Of a stretch of DNA of 64,000 nucleotides, positions 8,391-16,460 are shown piece after piece. Location: contig MGXR01000006.1 in assembly GCA_001801425.1 (NCBI GenBank), positions 1 through 64,000 on the forward strand, written 5' to 3'. The stretch is from Gammaproteobacteria bacterium RIFCSPHIGHO2_02_FULL_42_43 (GTDB lineage: Bacteria > Pseudomonadota > Gammaproteobacteria > Coxiellales > Coxiellaceae). Below the pieces are notes generated by a model. That model was not told where the DNA came from and ran no database searches. It was given only the letters and a program-made list of their open reading frames with translations. Within the stretch, counting starts at the first letter, position 1, and every line of letters starts with the position of its first letter. Made by a program: the position numbers and the translations under genes.

Positions 8391-9709
8391 TGTTATCCCG
8401 AGAAGAAAAAATCAGTGGTTGGGGGCGAAGCTCAGTCGTTAATGCACGCATTTATCAGCCTGAATATTTATCGGATTGCAAAAAAATTTTATCGCAATCG
8501 CGTGACACCTTAATTGCACGCGGACTAGGCCGCAGCTACGGTGATTGCGCCATCAATCGCGATGGTGGCACGGTAGTGACCACACAATGCAATCGTTTTT
8601 GTGTATTCGATGCAACAGCGCAAACAGTGGTATGCGAATCTGGCGTGACCTTGCGCGACATTCAACACGCATTTTTGCAGCATGGATTGGGTTTGGTAAC
8701 CAGCCCTGGCACTGCTTTTGTCACCGTCGGTGGTGCGATTGCTAATGATGTGCATGGAAAAAATCATGATCGCGTAGGAAGTTTTTCAAAACACGTGTTG
8801 TGGTTAGAATTATTATTGGCGAGTGGGGATGTGATTCGTTGTTCACGCTTTGAAAATCCCCGCATTTTTTTCGCAACGATTGGCGGTCTTGGTTTAACAG
8901 GTATTATCACGATCGCGTGTTTGCAATTACAAAATCAATCTGCTGTGGTGCGTGTGACCAGTCGTTCTTTTGTCGATTTATCTGCAGCAATTGCCGCATT
9001 GCGCGAAGCGCGTGATACCGCAACCTATCATGTCGGTTGGTTGGATCTAACAAAAAAAAATAAAACGCCCTGTGTGATATCAATTGGAGAACCAGATAAT
9101 ACAAAAATTATTTTTAAGAAAAAAATTCCGCGAAACACGCCGTACTACACATCACTTTTTTTAAATCCTGTCACCGTATCATTACACAACACATGGCATT
9201 ATCAAAAAAATAATTCACAGCCTTTTTTAGAATCACTGCAAACATTTTTATATCCGTTGGATAGTTTGCATCGTTGGAATCGTTTGTATGGCGCAAATGG
9301 ATTCTATCAATTTCAATGCGTGATTCCCGATAGTGCGGCGGATGAAAGTATTGCGGAAATAATTAATATCGTGAAAAAATCCGATCAAACGTGTTATTTG
9401 GCGGTGATCAAAACATTGGGCAGTGAAGGCGAAGGATATTTGTCGTTTCCATTGCGCGGAGTGACGATTGCGCTGGATTTTCCAAAGAAAAATAACACGC
9501 GTGTTTTACTCGATCAATTATCTGTCGTGTGTGCGAGTGCGGGTGGGCGTGTGTATTTAGCGAAAGATGCTTGTATAACGCCATCATTACTCTCTATCAT
9601 GTACCCACGATTGTTTTTATTTCGCGATGTGTTGCGTGAAGTAGATCCGAAAGCGCGCTGGCAATCCGAAATGTCTAAACGATTATTAATTCGAGGGGAT
9701 GATGTCTAA
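8387..9709 (+). CDS. FAD-dependent decaprenylphosphoryl-ribose 2'-oxidase-like protein (DprE1-like)
   Basis: This 440-residue oxidoreductase carries the FAD-binding PCMH-type signature ARGLGRSYGDCAIN near residue 44, then a TSPGTAFVTVGGAIANDVHG segment typical of DprE1 and related sugar-lactone oxidases. DprE1 oxidises the 2'-OH of decaprenylphosphoryl ribose, the first half of its epimerisation to arabinose. I place the start at the ATG at 8387, overlapping the UbiA stop codon; an in-frame GTG at 8354 is possible. The C-terminal region has the expected sugar-binding domain (about residues 190-440). Whether the covalent-inhibitor cysteine of mycobacterial DprE1 is present cannot be judged without an alignment. 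Confidence 0.85.
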   Translation: MMLSREEKISGWGRSSVVNARIYQPEYLSDCKKILSQSRDTLIARGLGRSYGDCAINRDGGTVVTTQCNRFCVFDATAQTVVCESGVTLRDIQHAFLQHGLGLVTSPGTAFVTVGGAIANDVHGKNHDRVGSFSKHVLWLELLLASGDVIRCSRFENPRIFFATIGGLGLTGIITIACLQLQNQSAVVRVTSRSFVDLSAAIAALREARDTATYHVGWLDLTKKNKTPCVISIGEPDNTKIIFKKKIPRNTPYYTSLFLNPVTVSLHNTWHYQKNNSQPFLESLQTFLYPLDSLHRWNRLYGANGFYQFQCVIPDSAADESIAEIINIVKKSDQTCYLAVIKTLGSEGEGYLSFPLRGVTIALDFPKKNNTRVLLDQLSVVCASAGGRVYLAKDACITPSLLSIMYPRLFLFRDVLREVDPKARWQSEMSKRLLIRGDDV

Positions 9710-10436
9710 TTGTTGGATTATTGCAGGTGCGTTAAGTGGGATAGCGAAAGCTTTTGCGTATGAAGTGGCAGCCAAAGGCGATCAATTGATTTTATTAGGC
9801 CGCGATAGCGAGAAATTAATCGCGATGCAATCGGATTTGAAAATTCGTTTTCAAGTCACTGTGAATTATCTTTTATTTGACGCAGTGGCGTTTGATACAC
9901 ACAGAGAGATTGCAACAGCAGCGGTAGCGCTCGCTCAATCGCCGATTTCAGCGATGATTGCTTTCGGCTGGATGCCAGCGAGTCTCGCCATTTCACATAC
10001 GTTAGAAGAAGTGGTGAAGACAATTGAAATTAATTTCACCGGGTCAGCTTCCATTCTTTATGCATTGCTGCCGCATTTTCAGAAACAACAATCCGGTGGC
10101 ATCGTGGTGTTGGGATCGGTCGCGGGAGATTCGGGTCGGCCCAAAAATTTTGATTATGGTGCTGCAAAAGCAGGGCTTTCGACATTCTGCGAAGGATTGC
10201 GTATGGCATTGCAGCCGCATCATGTTTCTGTCACGCTGATGAAATTAGGTTACATCGACACACCCATGACCTATGGAAGAATTTCCAAAAAAATTGCAGC
10301 ATCGCCTGTCGCTGCCGCAAAAGCGTGTTTGCGTGCAGTTGAAAAAAATCGCGGGGTTTATTATTTTCCCGGTGCGTGGCGATTAGTGATGTGGATCGTT
10401 CGATGCATGCCCAATTTTGTATTAAGGAGAATATGA
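9699..10436 (+). CDS. Short-chain dehydrogenase, DprE2-like decaprenylphosphoryl-2-keto-ribose reductase
   Basis: This 245-residue SDR has the N-terminal glycine motif (GALSGIAKAFA), the LLGRD pocket that selects the cofactor, a GSVAGDSG serine loop and the catalytic Y-x3-K in YGAAKAGL. It overlaps the oxidase gene by 11 bases, with GAGGGG just before the start. DprE2 reduces the 2-keto intermediate made by DprE1, giving decaprenylphosphoryl-D-arabinose. The assignment to DprE2 rather than another SDR rests on the neighbouring genes plus general similarity. A second ATG three bases downstream (9702) could be the true start. Confidence 0.82.
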   Translation: MMSNCWIIAGALSGIAKAFAYEVAAKGDQLILLGRDSEKLIAMQSDLKIRFQVTVNYLLFDAVAFDTHREIATAAVALAQSPISAMIAFGWMPASLAISHTLEEVVKTIEINFTGSASILYALLPHFQKQQSGGIVVLGSVAGDSGRPKNFDYGAAKAGLSTFCEGLRMALQPHHVSVTLMKLGYIDTPMTYGRISKKIAASPVAAAKACLRAVEKNRGVYYFPGAWRLVMWIVRCMPNFVLRRI

Positions 10437-11845
10437 TGCTGCAGAATGTAAAAATAATAGCGCTCAACATCATTGCAATTCTTTTCCTGTCTTATTTTAC
10501 GTTGTTGTCGTGGGAATATATTAACGATAGGACATTGACGTTAAACAACGATTACAAAACATTTTACATCGCACTGGAAAAGCCGGATTCACCGTATTAT
10601 ACCGTGTATTACACGCACCCACTTGCCAAAAACCCTGAAAAACAAGTGCATCCGATGCATCCGTTTGCTGCAATTAATATGAATTCACCCACCATGAATT
10701 TATTGTTAAAGCCGATAATGCATTTTTATCACGATGTTCGTATTGATACGTTATTTTTTTCGCTTTTGTCATTTACGGGTGCGTTGCTGGGATTTGCTAT
10801 CGCTATTCAGTATTTAGATTCAAAAAATGCGTCCGGTATTTATTTTGCGCCGTTATTATTATTGTTTTGTTTTAGCTGGCCCAGTTTTTATACCATGTCG
10901 CTGGGGCAAGTGGGTTTTTTAGTATTGCCTTTTTTATCGCTTGGTTTTTTGTTGGATCGATGGGGGTTTCAAAAAACAGCGACAGTGATGTTAGCGCTCA
11001 CGGCAAGTCTTAAATTATTTTTCTTGGTTTTTTTATTGCTGTATGTGGTGCGTCGCCAGTGGCAATTGTTAGCAATTTTTTTGATGAGTTTTTTGTTTTT
11101 TTTCTTTTTGCCATTGGTTTATTTTTCATGGAAAGATTATATCGATTTTTATCACATCGCATCAAATTTTTTGGCGTTTGCTGAGCGTTCATGGATGGCG
11201 ATGAATGGTTCTCTGCTGGGTGTTTTTACGCGTCTCATTCATTTTTTTCATATCAGGACGAGTCTGTTGTCACTGCGCGCGGTGTTGCTGCTGGTGTCGA
11301 TTGCGTTGATCATTCAATGGGTGATCTACGATACAAAATATTTGAAGACGCTTCCTGAATTTCGCGATGCATTGCGCCTATCATTTTTAATTTTATTTGC
11401 GTTGTTGTTGTCACCACTGGGGTGGTTTTATTATTATATATTTTTGTTAATTCCCGTAGTCGTGATATCTAAAATTTCAGAACGTTACGCATTACCCATC
11501 ACATTTTTTGTTTTATTGTCGCTGGCATTATTATTTCCATTAGCGAGCTGGATGGAATTTGCGTCGAAAAATATGGCGAGTCATTTGCATTTTTTTGGCG
11601 TATTTTTTGCGTGGATGTGTTGGTATTTTGTATTGGTGGTTGCAGCGCATGCTGTACATTGTGGTGTATCAGCGCCGCCGTCGCAATGGAAAAAATGTGT
11701 GGCAATTTATATTGCGCAAGCGGTTTTTTCGATCGCTTTGCTCTTCATGCATTTTGCCATGCCTGATTTTTTATCTCCGGTGTCAACGCCCGCAAAGTTT
11801 GGCGTAAAATCGACGATAGTGCATTTATCCCAATTAGCGCTATGA
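10433..11845 (+). CDS. GT87/DUF2029-family polyprenyl-phosphate-sugar-dependent glycosyltransferase
   Basis: This 470-residue protein has around ten hydrophobic helices and a short N-terminal periplasmic loop with the NDYKTFYIAL motif containing the aspartate typical of the GT87 (DUF2029) family. Members use lipid-phosphate mannose or arabinose as donors on the outer face of the membrane (for example AftC-type enzymes). Being last in a DPPR synthase-DprE1-DprE2 string, it is the obvious candidate to transfer arabinofuranose. The start at 10433 is set by AAGGAGA three bases upstream and the ATGA overlap with the SDR. The acceptor is unknown; lipopolysaccharide, a pilin or another surface glycan are possible. 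Confidence 0.78.
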   Translation: MMLQNVKIIALNIIAILFLSYFTLLSWEYINDRTLTLNNDYKTFYIALEKPDSPYYTVYYTHPLAKNPEKQVHPMHPFAAINMNSPTMNLLLKPIMHFYHDVRIDTLFFSLLSFTGALLGFAIAIQYLDSKNASGIYFAPLLLLFCFSWPSFYTMSLGQVGFLVLPFLSLGFLLDRWGFQKTATVMLALTASLKLFFLVFLLLYVVRRQWQLLAIFLMSFLFFFFLPLVYFSWKDYIDFYHIASNFLAFAERSWMAMNGSLLGVFTRLIHFFHIRTSLLSLRAVLLLVSIALIIQWVIYDTKYLKTLPEFRDALRLSFLILFALLLSPLGWFYYYIFLLIPVVVISKISERYALPITFFVLLSLALLFPLASWMEFASKNMASHLHFFGVFFAWMCWYFVLVVAAHAVHCGVSAPPSQWKKCVAIYIAQAVFSIALLFMHFAMPDFLSPVSTPAKFGVKSTIVHLSQLAL

Positions 11846-12978
11846 TGGCAGCTATGTTAACTATTGCTTATGATCCCAGCATCCCCTACGCGGAAGAATT
11901 TTTTTCTTCACTTGGTGTGTTGAAGAAAATTGATCCGCGCACTGTGCGGTCGCATGATTTAAAAGACGCTGACGTGTTGCTTATCCGCTCCACTTTGTTG
12001 GTTAATTCTGCATTATTATCAGGTACTGCGGTAAAAGTCATTTGCACCGCGAGCGCGGGATTGAATCACATTCAGTTAGATGAAATACAATCTGCACAAT
12101 TCGCTATATTTCACGGCAAAGGTGCCAATGCATTGGCTGTCGCTGATTATGTGTTGGCTGCATTTTTTGAAACAAGACAATATCAAAATATTGTTCAGCC
12201 AACGATTGGCATCGTCGGTCTTGGAAATATTGGAAGCCAAGTGTATCGGAGATTGTTGAGCTTGGGATTTTCTTGTGTTGGTTGTGATCCGTTGATTTCT
12301 GATACGTCAAACTATCACATGAAAAATTTTCATGACGTATTGAATTGTGATGTGATTACTTTTCATGTGCCATTAACAACCACAGGATCACATCCCACCT
12401 TTCATTTGCTCAATCAAGAAATGATTCACCGTGTACGCGCTGGCAGTGTCGTGATTAACACGTCGCGCGGTGAAGTCATTGATACGCAGTATGTGTTAGA
12501 GAGAATGCGTGTAAAAAATGATTTAACGTTGGTGTTTGATGTGTGGGAAAATGAGCCTGATATTAATCGCGAGCTAGTTGAACGATGTCATTTGAGCACG
12601 CCGCACATCGCCGGTTGGTCAGACACAGCTAAAAAAAATATCGTGTTTCAATTATATCAACAAACCGCTCAATTTTTTCATTTGAATACACGGATTGATG
12701 TATTGAAAAATTCTCGTATTCAAAAAAATTTTTTGGAGTCAGCAGAAAAAATACCTTTTTTCTTGTCAACATTATTGCGTGAGTGTATTGATTTGAAAAA
12801 ATTGTCCAATGATTTTAAGCAGTCCCTCATGCAACATCAGGGTGATGTAGCCGCAGTGTTTCAACAACTGCGAAATAACTATCGTAATCGTCCGGAATTA
12901 TCAGATTATTGTGTGACCACGTATTCAGAAAAAGTAGCGGCTGTTTTTAAAACGTTTCAAATCAAATCCAATACTTAA
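11842..12978 (+). CDS. pdxB: Erythronate-4-phosphate dehydrogenase
   Basis: This 378-residue D-2-hydroxyacid dehydrogenase has exactly the length of E. coli PdxB and the same sequence landmarks. An N-terminal YDPSIPYAEEFFSSLG corresponds to E. coli DENMPYARDLFSRLG, the Rossmann motif GIVGLGNIG starts near residue 123, NTSRGEVID supplies the active-site arginine, FDVWENEP the glutamate, and HIAG the histidine near residue 255. PdxB makes 2-oxo-3-hydroxy-4-phosphobutanoate for pyridoxal phosphate. The C-terminal dimerisation tail is present. Start could be the ATG at 11842, 11845 or 11854; the first overlaps the previous stop codon. Its 3' end overlaps the convergent PLD gene by 17 bases. Confidence 0.88.
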   Translation: MMAAMLTIAYDPSIPYAEEFFSSLGVLKKIDPRTVRSHDLKDADVLLIRSTLLVNSALLSGTAVKVICTASAGLNHIQLDEIQSAQFAIFHGKGANALAVADYVLAAFFETRQYQNIVQPTIGIVGLGNIGSQVYRRLLSLGFSCVGCDPLISDTSNYHMKNFHDVLNCDVITFHVPLTTTGSHPTFHLLNQEMIHRVRAGSVVINTSRGEVIDTQYVLERMRVKNDLTLVFDVWENEPDINRELVERCHLSTPHIAGWSDTAKKNIVFQLYQQTAQFFHLNTRIDVLKNSRIQKNFLESAEKIPFFLSTLLRECIDLKKLSNDFKQSLMQHQGDVAAVFQQLRNNYRNRPELSDYCVTTYSEKVAAVFKTFQIKSNT

Positions 12979-14137
12979 TATACAAAACAATTTGCCCTAA
13001 AAATCGTTGATACCACGGCCGACTGTTTTTCCAATTCGCTAATTTGAGCTCGCGTGATCGCGCCAAATCGTCTAAAAAAAATTGCGCGAGTTGTTTTTTG
13101 GCGTGATCGCTAAATAAAGTAACGTCCGCTTCTAAATCATGCAACAAACTGCGATGATTTAAATTACTAGAACCAAGCAACGCCCAATCATCTAAAATTA
13201 AAGCCTTTGCGTGCAGCATGCTCGGTAAATATTCGTATAACTTAACGCCGGATTGCAATAAGCTGTGATAAAAAGTAGAAGAGGCCCAAGGCATCATGCG
13301 CACATCGGATTTTTTTGGCAACAAAATACGAACATCGACGCCTTGATTCGCAGCAGTTTTTAATCGCTTCAATAAAAAATTATCGGGAACAAAGTACGCG
13401 TTAGTGATCCAAATGCGACGTTGACACAATCGAATGCGACGCAGCAAATTTTTATATAAAATGCGGCGACGATGACGCGTGTAATTCAATCGCACGCGCG
13501 GTTCTTTGCGAATGGCGCGAAAGGCATCGCGTATTCGCTCTTGAATGCCGCGATGAGTCCATGCAATGTCAAACGCTTCATACAATTCATCGAGTGGAAC
13601 GTGATTGAGTCGCAGCGAGAAATCGCGCCACTGTTGGCCACCATCTTCAATATTGAGGTGACATTGGCTGATGTTGGCGCTGCTGATGTAAGCAATGGTG
13701 CGATCAATTAAACAAATTTTTCGATGATTACGCGAATTGGCCTTCAATAACAAATAAATTCCTTGAAATAAAATCGGTGTTTTAACAACTGATCGACTCC
13801 AATTCCATAATTGCCATGGAAACGGATGAAATACTTTTGTTTTTGCGTTCGCATTTTCCAAAATTTTTGCATACGTGGTGCTCCAAAATGGACTGCCCGC
13901 GCCATCCACTAACACGCGCACAGCAACACCGCGTTTGGCAGCGTTGGATAACGCGATGACGATACGTGTTCCTAGCACATCGAAATTAAAAATAAATGTT
14001 TCTAGATCAACGGACGTGGTTGCGTGTTCGATGTCATGAATGAGTGATTGAAAATAGGCGTCGCTGTTTTCAAATAAATATTCTTCTGGTTGAATGGCGC
14101 TTGTCAATGACGCGTGAGATTCATCTGTCGCGCTCAT
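12962..14137 (-). CDS. Phospholipase D superfamily, cardiolipin synthase B-like
   Basis: This 391-residue protein contains two HKD motifs: H138-R-K140 with D145 (NHRKICLID) and HAKALILDD near residue 309 followed by GSSNLNHRS. It lacks the N-terminal membrane helices of ClsA, so it resembles ClsB/YbhO, which condenses phosphatidylglycerol to cardiolipin. It starts inside the last codons of the DUF3579 gene (ATGA overlap) and so is translationally coupled to it. A phosphatidylserine synthase gene lies divergently upstream, giving a local phospholipid theme. A phospholipase or nuclease role for the PLD fold cannot be excluded. Confidence 0.8.
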   Translation of the reverse strand: MSATDESHASLTSAIQPEEYLFENSDAYFQSLIHDIEHATTSVDLETFIFNFDVLGTRIVIALSNAAKRGVAVRVLVDGAGSPFWSTTYAKILENANAKTKVFHPFPWQLWNWSRSVVKTPILFQGIYLLLKANSRNHRKICLIDRTIAYISSANISQCHLNIEDGGQQWRDFSLRLNHVPLDELYEAFDIAWTHRGIQERIRDAFRAIRKEPRVRLNYTRHRRRILYKNLLRRIRLCQRRIWITNAYFVPDNFLLKRLKTAANQGVDVRILLPKKSDVRMMPWASSTFYHSLLQSGVKLYEYLPSMLHAKALILDDWALLGSSNLNHRSLLHDLEADVTLFSDHAKKQLAQFFLDDLARSRELKLANWKNSRPWYQRFLGQIVLYIKYWI

Positions 14138-14442
14138 GAGGATTCCTTATCGTCAGACACCGCGGGCTCATTTTCTTCGCCGCAAATTTTTAAATGATTG
14201 TTATGTGCAAATTCTAAAATGGAATGATAAAGCTCAGGGTTGGATGCTTTTAATTTTCGATCGAGCAACACGCATTTATTACCGTCTTTTACTGAGGGTT
14301 GTAGCAGTGGGGAATATTGAATGCGACGTTTGCGCAGTGTCGACAACTGTCCGCTCATGCGTTCCGCCCAATCACTGGGGCGAAAGGTTTCGCCTGATTC
14401 TGTGACACCTTCAATAATAATTTTCTTGGTTTCATCGTTCAT
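14134..14442 (-). CDS. DUF3579 family protein
   Basis: This 102-residue protein contains the FRPSDWAERMSGQLSTLRK segment and a following YSPLLQP, which I recognise as the DUF3579 family common in beta- and gammaproteobacteria. No function is established. It overlaps the start of the PLD-family gene by four bases, so the two are very likely one transcript read from a start near 14460 and divergent from pssA. A role in lipid metabolism is only suggested by that context. Confidence 0.72.
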   Translation of the reverse strand: MNDETKKIIIEGVTESGETFRPSDWAERMSGQLSTLRKRRIQYSPLLQPSVKDGNKCVLLDRKLKASNPELYHSILEFAHNNHLKICGEENEPAVSDDKESS

Positions 14443-14512
14443 ATGCCACTATTGTAGCTCAAATCCCCTACTTCGGTTATCATGAGGGCCTATTGCTGAC
14501 GGGGTAGATGAT

Positions 14513-15250
14513 ATGCAAGATGATGAAAAATCACCATTTGGGCTTCGCCGCGGCATTTATTTGCTGCCCAATTTATTCACGGTAGGCGCTTTATTTGCAG
14601 GTTTTTATGCGATCGTGGCAGCAACGCACGGCTTGTTTGATACCGCCGCTATCGCGATTTTTATTGCGATGTTGCTCGATGGGCTTGATGGGCGCATTGC
14701 ACGATTGACGCAAACGCAAAGTGAATTTGGCGCACAAATGGATAACATGTCAGACATGGTGTGTTTTGGTGTGACGCCTGCATTAGTGTTATACGAATGG
14801 TCGTTGCGTGGTGTGGGAAAAATTGGTTGGTTGGTTGCATTTATTTATACGGTTTGCACCGCATTGCGTTTGGCGCGTTTTTTAAGTCTTGATGACCATG
14901 ACAACAAACGTTATTCGCGTGGATTGACGACAACCGCTGCGGCAGGTTTTATCGCGAGCGTGTTGTGGTTTTGTGTGCAACACAACATTAGTGGCGATAG
15001 CATTAAAAGTTTGGTGTTGGTGATCACATTGTGCGTTAGTCTTTTGAAAGTGAGCACCGTTCCGTATCGCAGTTTCAAAGATTTTGATGCACGCAATAAA
15101 ATTTCTTTTTTAGCGATTGTGGGAATCGTACTTGCATTTGCATTTGTCGTACTTGATCCACCCGACGTATTTTTAGCAGTATTTGGATTGTATGTGTTGT
15201 CGGGGCCAACGATGTTTCTTTTCAATAAAATTAAATCGCGTAATAAATAA
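14513..15250 (+). CDS. pssA: CDP-diacylglycerol--serine O-phosphatidyltransferase
   Basis: This 245-residue membrane protein carries the full CDP-alcohol phosphatidyltransferase signature: DGRIAR, eight residues, G, three, D, three, D (spanning DGLDGRIAR to MDNMSD, about residues 60-86). Helix number and the N-terminal GIYLLPNLFTVGALFAGFYA match the bacterial type II PssA, which makes phosphatidylserine from CDP-diacylglycerol and serine at the inner membrane. A GGGGTAG element precedes the ATG. It stands divergently from the DUF3579/cardiolipin synthase pair. Confidence 0.92.
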   Translation: MQDDEKSPFGLRRGIYLLPNLFTVGALFAGFYAIVAATHGLFDTAAIAIFIAMLLDGLDGRIARLTQTQSEFGAQMDNMSDMVCFGVTPALVLYEWSLRGVGKIGWLVAFIYTVCTALRLARFLSLDDHDNKRYSRGLTTTAAAGFIASVLWFCVQHNISGDSIKSLVLVITLCVSLLKVSTVPYRSFKDFDARNKISFLAIVGIVLAFAFVVLDPPDVFLAVFGLYVLSGPTMFLFNKIKSRNK

Positions 15251-15388
15251 AATCGGGGCTGCGCGCGTAAGCGTTTTTATGGAATTAAAGATACAAGCTG
15301 TTATCATGATTTTCGGAGCATACTCCATAAAATAATATCGTTTTTCGGAGTATTTCGTGATGTTAGGCAGCCCTGCTGCCTACTGAAA

Positions 15389-15751
15389 TTATTCATCTGA
15401 TTGCGTTTCTTCCGTGCCATAATGCATGCCATTAGATTTTGGTGGCGGCGGAGGAGGTGTTGGTGATGAAGCGCCGTAGTGCATTCCGTTGCTGCTGGGC
15501 ATGTTGTTAACATTCATCGTGCTGACACTTGGATACATTGCAGCACTCGCACCATAATGCATGCCGTTTGCCTGAGGCGCGGGTGGCGGCGGCGGTGGTG
15601 GTGTTGGCGCTGCTGACGGACCATAATGCATGCCGCTACTATCAGGCAGATTATAATTACTCGATGTGACATTGGGATAATCTGGCATGTCGCAGCCGGA
15701 AAGCACCGCAACCAAACTGGTTGCGATCATTATTTTAAAAATAGTCTTCAT
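15389..15751 (-). CDS. Small proline-rich lipoprotein with four GMHYG motifs
   Basis: This 120-residue protein has a lipoprotein signal peptide with lipobox LSGC (Cys20). The mature part carries four copies of GMHYG (preceded by S or N) separated by polyproline runs of six or seven residues and by short Ala/Ser-rich linkers. I do not recognise the family. The upstream gene, 14 bases away on the same strand, encodes an exported protein with the same motif near its N-terminus, so the two probably form an operon and may act together. The product is probably anchored to a membrane through Cys20. The motif could bind metal or a partner, but there is no evidence. Confidence 0.8.
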   Translation of the reverse strand: MKTIFKIMIATSLVAVLSGCDMPDYPNVTSSNYNLPDSSGMHYGPSAAPTPPPPPPPAPQANGMHYGASAAMYPSVSTMNVNNMPSSNGMHYGASSPTPPPPPPKSNGMHYGTEETQSDE

Positions 15752-15765
15752 TTTTTTCTCGTGTG

Positions 15766-16203
15766 TTATTTGGTTACCGTCACGACTGGATATTTTCCTG
15801 CTTTGAGCGTGGCATCATCGCATCCGATATTGACGTAGGCACCCGGATATTCCGCAGTTTGTGGAAACAAAACTGTTCCATCTAGTGCGGTGACTTCAAT
15901 GTATACGTAAGGATAATCTGAAGGGTAATCAATGCTGATGATATTCATTGGGTAATTATTTGCTGGATAAATAGGCATTTCTTTGCTGGAACCATCGGTA
16001 AACCAAGCGTACACATTTTCCATTTGGTACGAGCAGTTGGTGACGGTGACAGAGTAAGCATCTTTGGATTGCACTTGCGTGCGCGCGACTTTAGCAGGGC
16101 CGTAATGCATGCCCGATGCTTTAGAAACAGGTGCGGCTAAAGCAGAAATAGAAATTGCAGAACTTGCGGCAATGACTGAAACAGCGAATACGATTTTTTT
16201 CAT
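15766..16203 (-). CDS. Exported protein with one GMHYGP motif
   Basis: This 145-residue protein starts MKKIVFAVSVIAASSAISISALA, a clear Sec signal peptide cleaved near AAP; I chose this ATG at 16203 over one at 16230 because it begins the signal peptide. SGMHYGP follows at the mature N-terminus, and the rest (about residues 45-145) is predicted beta-rich with two cysteines (NCSYQ and IGCDD) that could form a disulphide. No family recognised. The next gene downstream encodes a lipoprotein with four copies of the same motif. Confidence 0.8.
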   Translation of the reverse strand: MKKIVFAVSVIAASSAISISALAAPVSKASGMHYGPAKVARTQVQSKDAYSVTVTNCSYQMENVYAWFTDGSSKEMPIYPANNYPMNIISIDYPSDYPYVYIEVTALDGTVLFPQTAEYPGAYVNIGCDDATLKAGKYPVVTVTK

Positions 16204-16314
16204 TATTCCCCCGGAATTTTGTGTGGTCACTCCCTGAAAATGAGATTCCTATTGGCCCGGGATTGTACGGGGAAATGCAGAACAAATCAATTTTGTTATT
16301 AGCGGATTTTGCTA

Positions 16315-16414
16315 AAAATATCGGACCTAGACGCGACCGGTAGGGAGCGAGTTTTAAGGTAAGTAATCTTTTTCAATTTCAGTATGTTATCGCGCTCCCT
16401 CCCAATGGCCGCGC
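16315..16414. repeat. Dispersed repeat, CGGACCTAGACGCGACC type
   Basis: Bases 16315-16351 contain the arm AAAATATCGGACCTAGACGC continuing through GACCGGTAGGGAGCGA, which recurs at 19640 and 20336. An imperfect reverse complement (CGCGCTCCCTCCCAATGG) lies at 16391-16414. The whole occupies the gap before the next gene and may form a hairpin. Confidence 0.75.
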
Positions 16415-16460
16415 AATCATCAACTATAATTACCCTGTCCATTGAGTATATTGATCTGGA

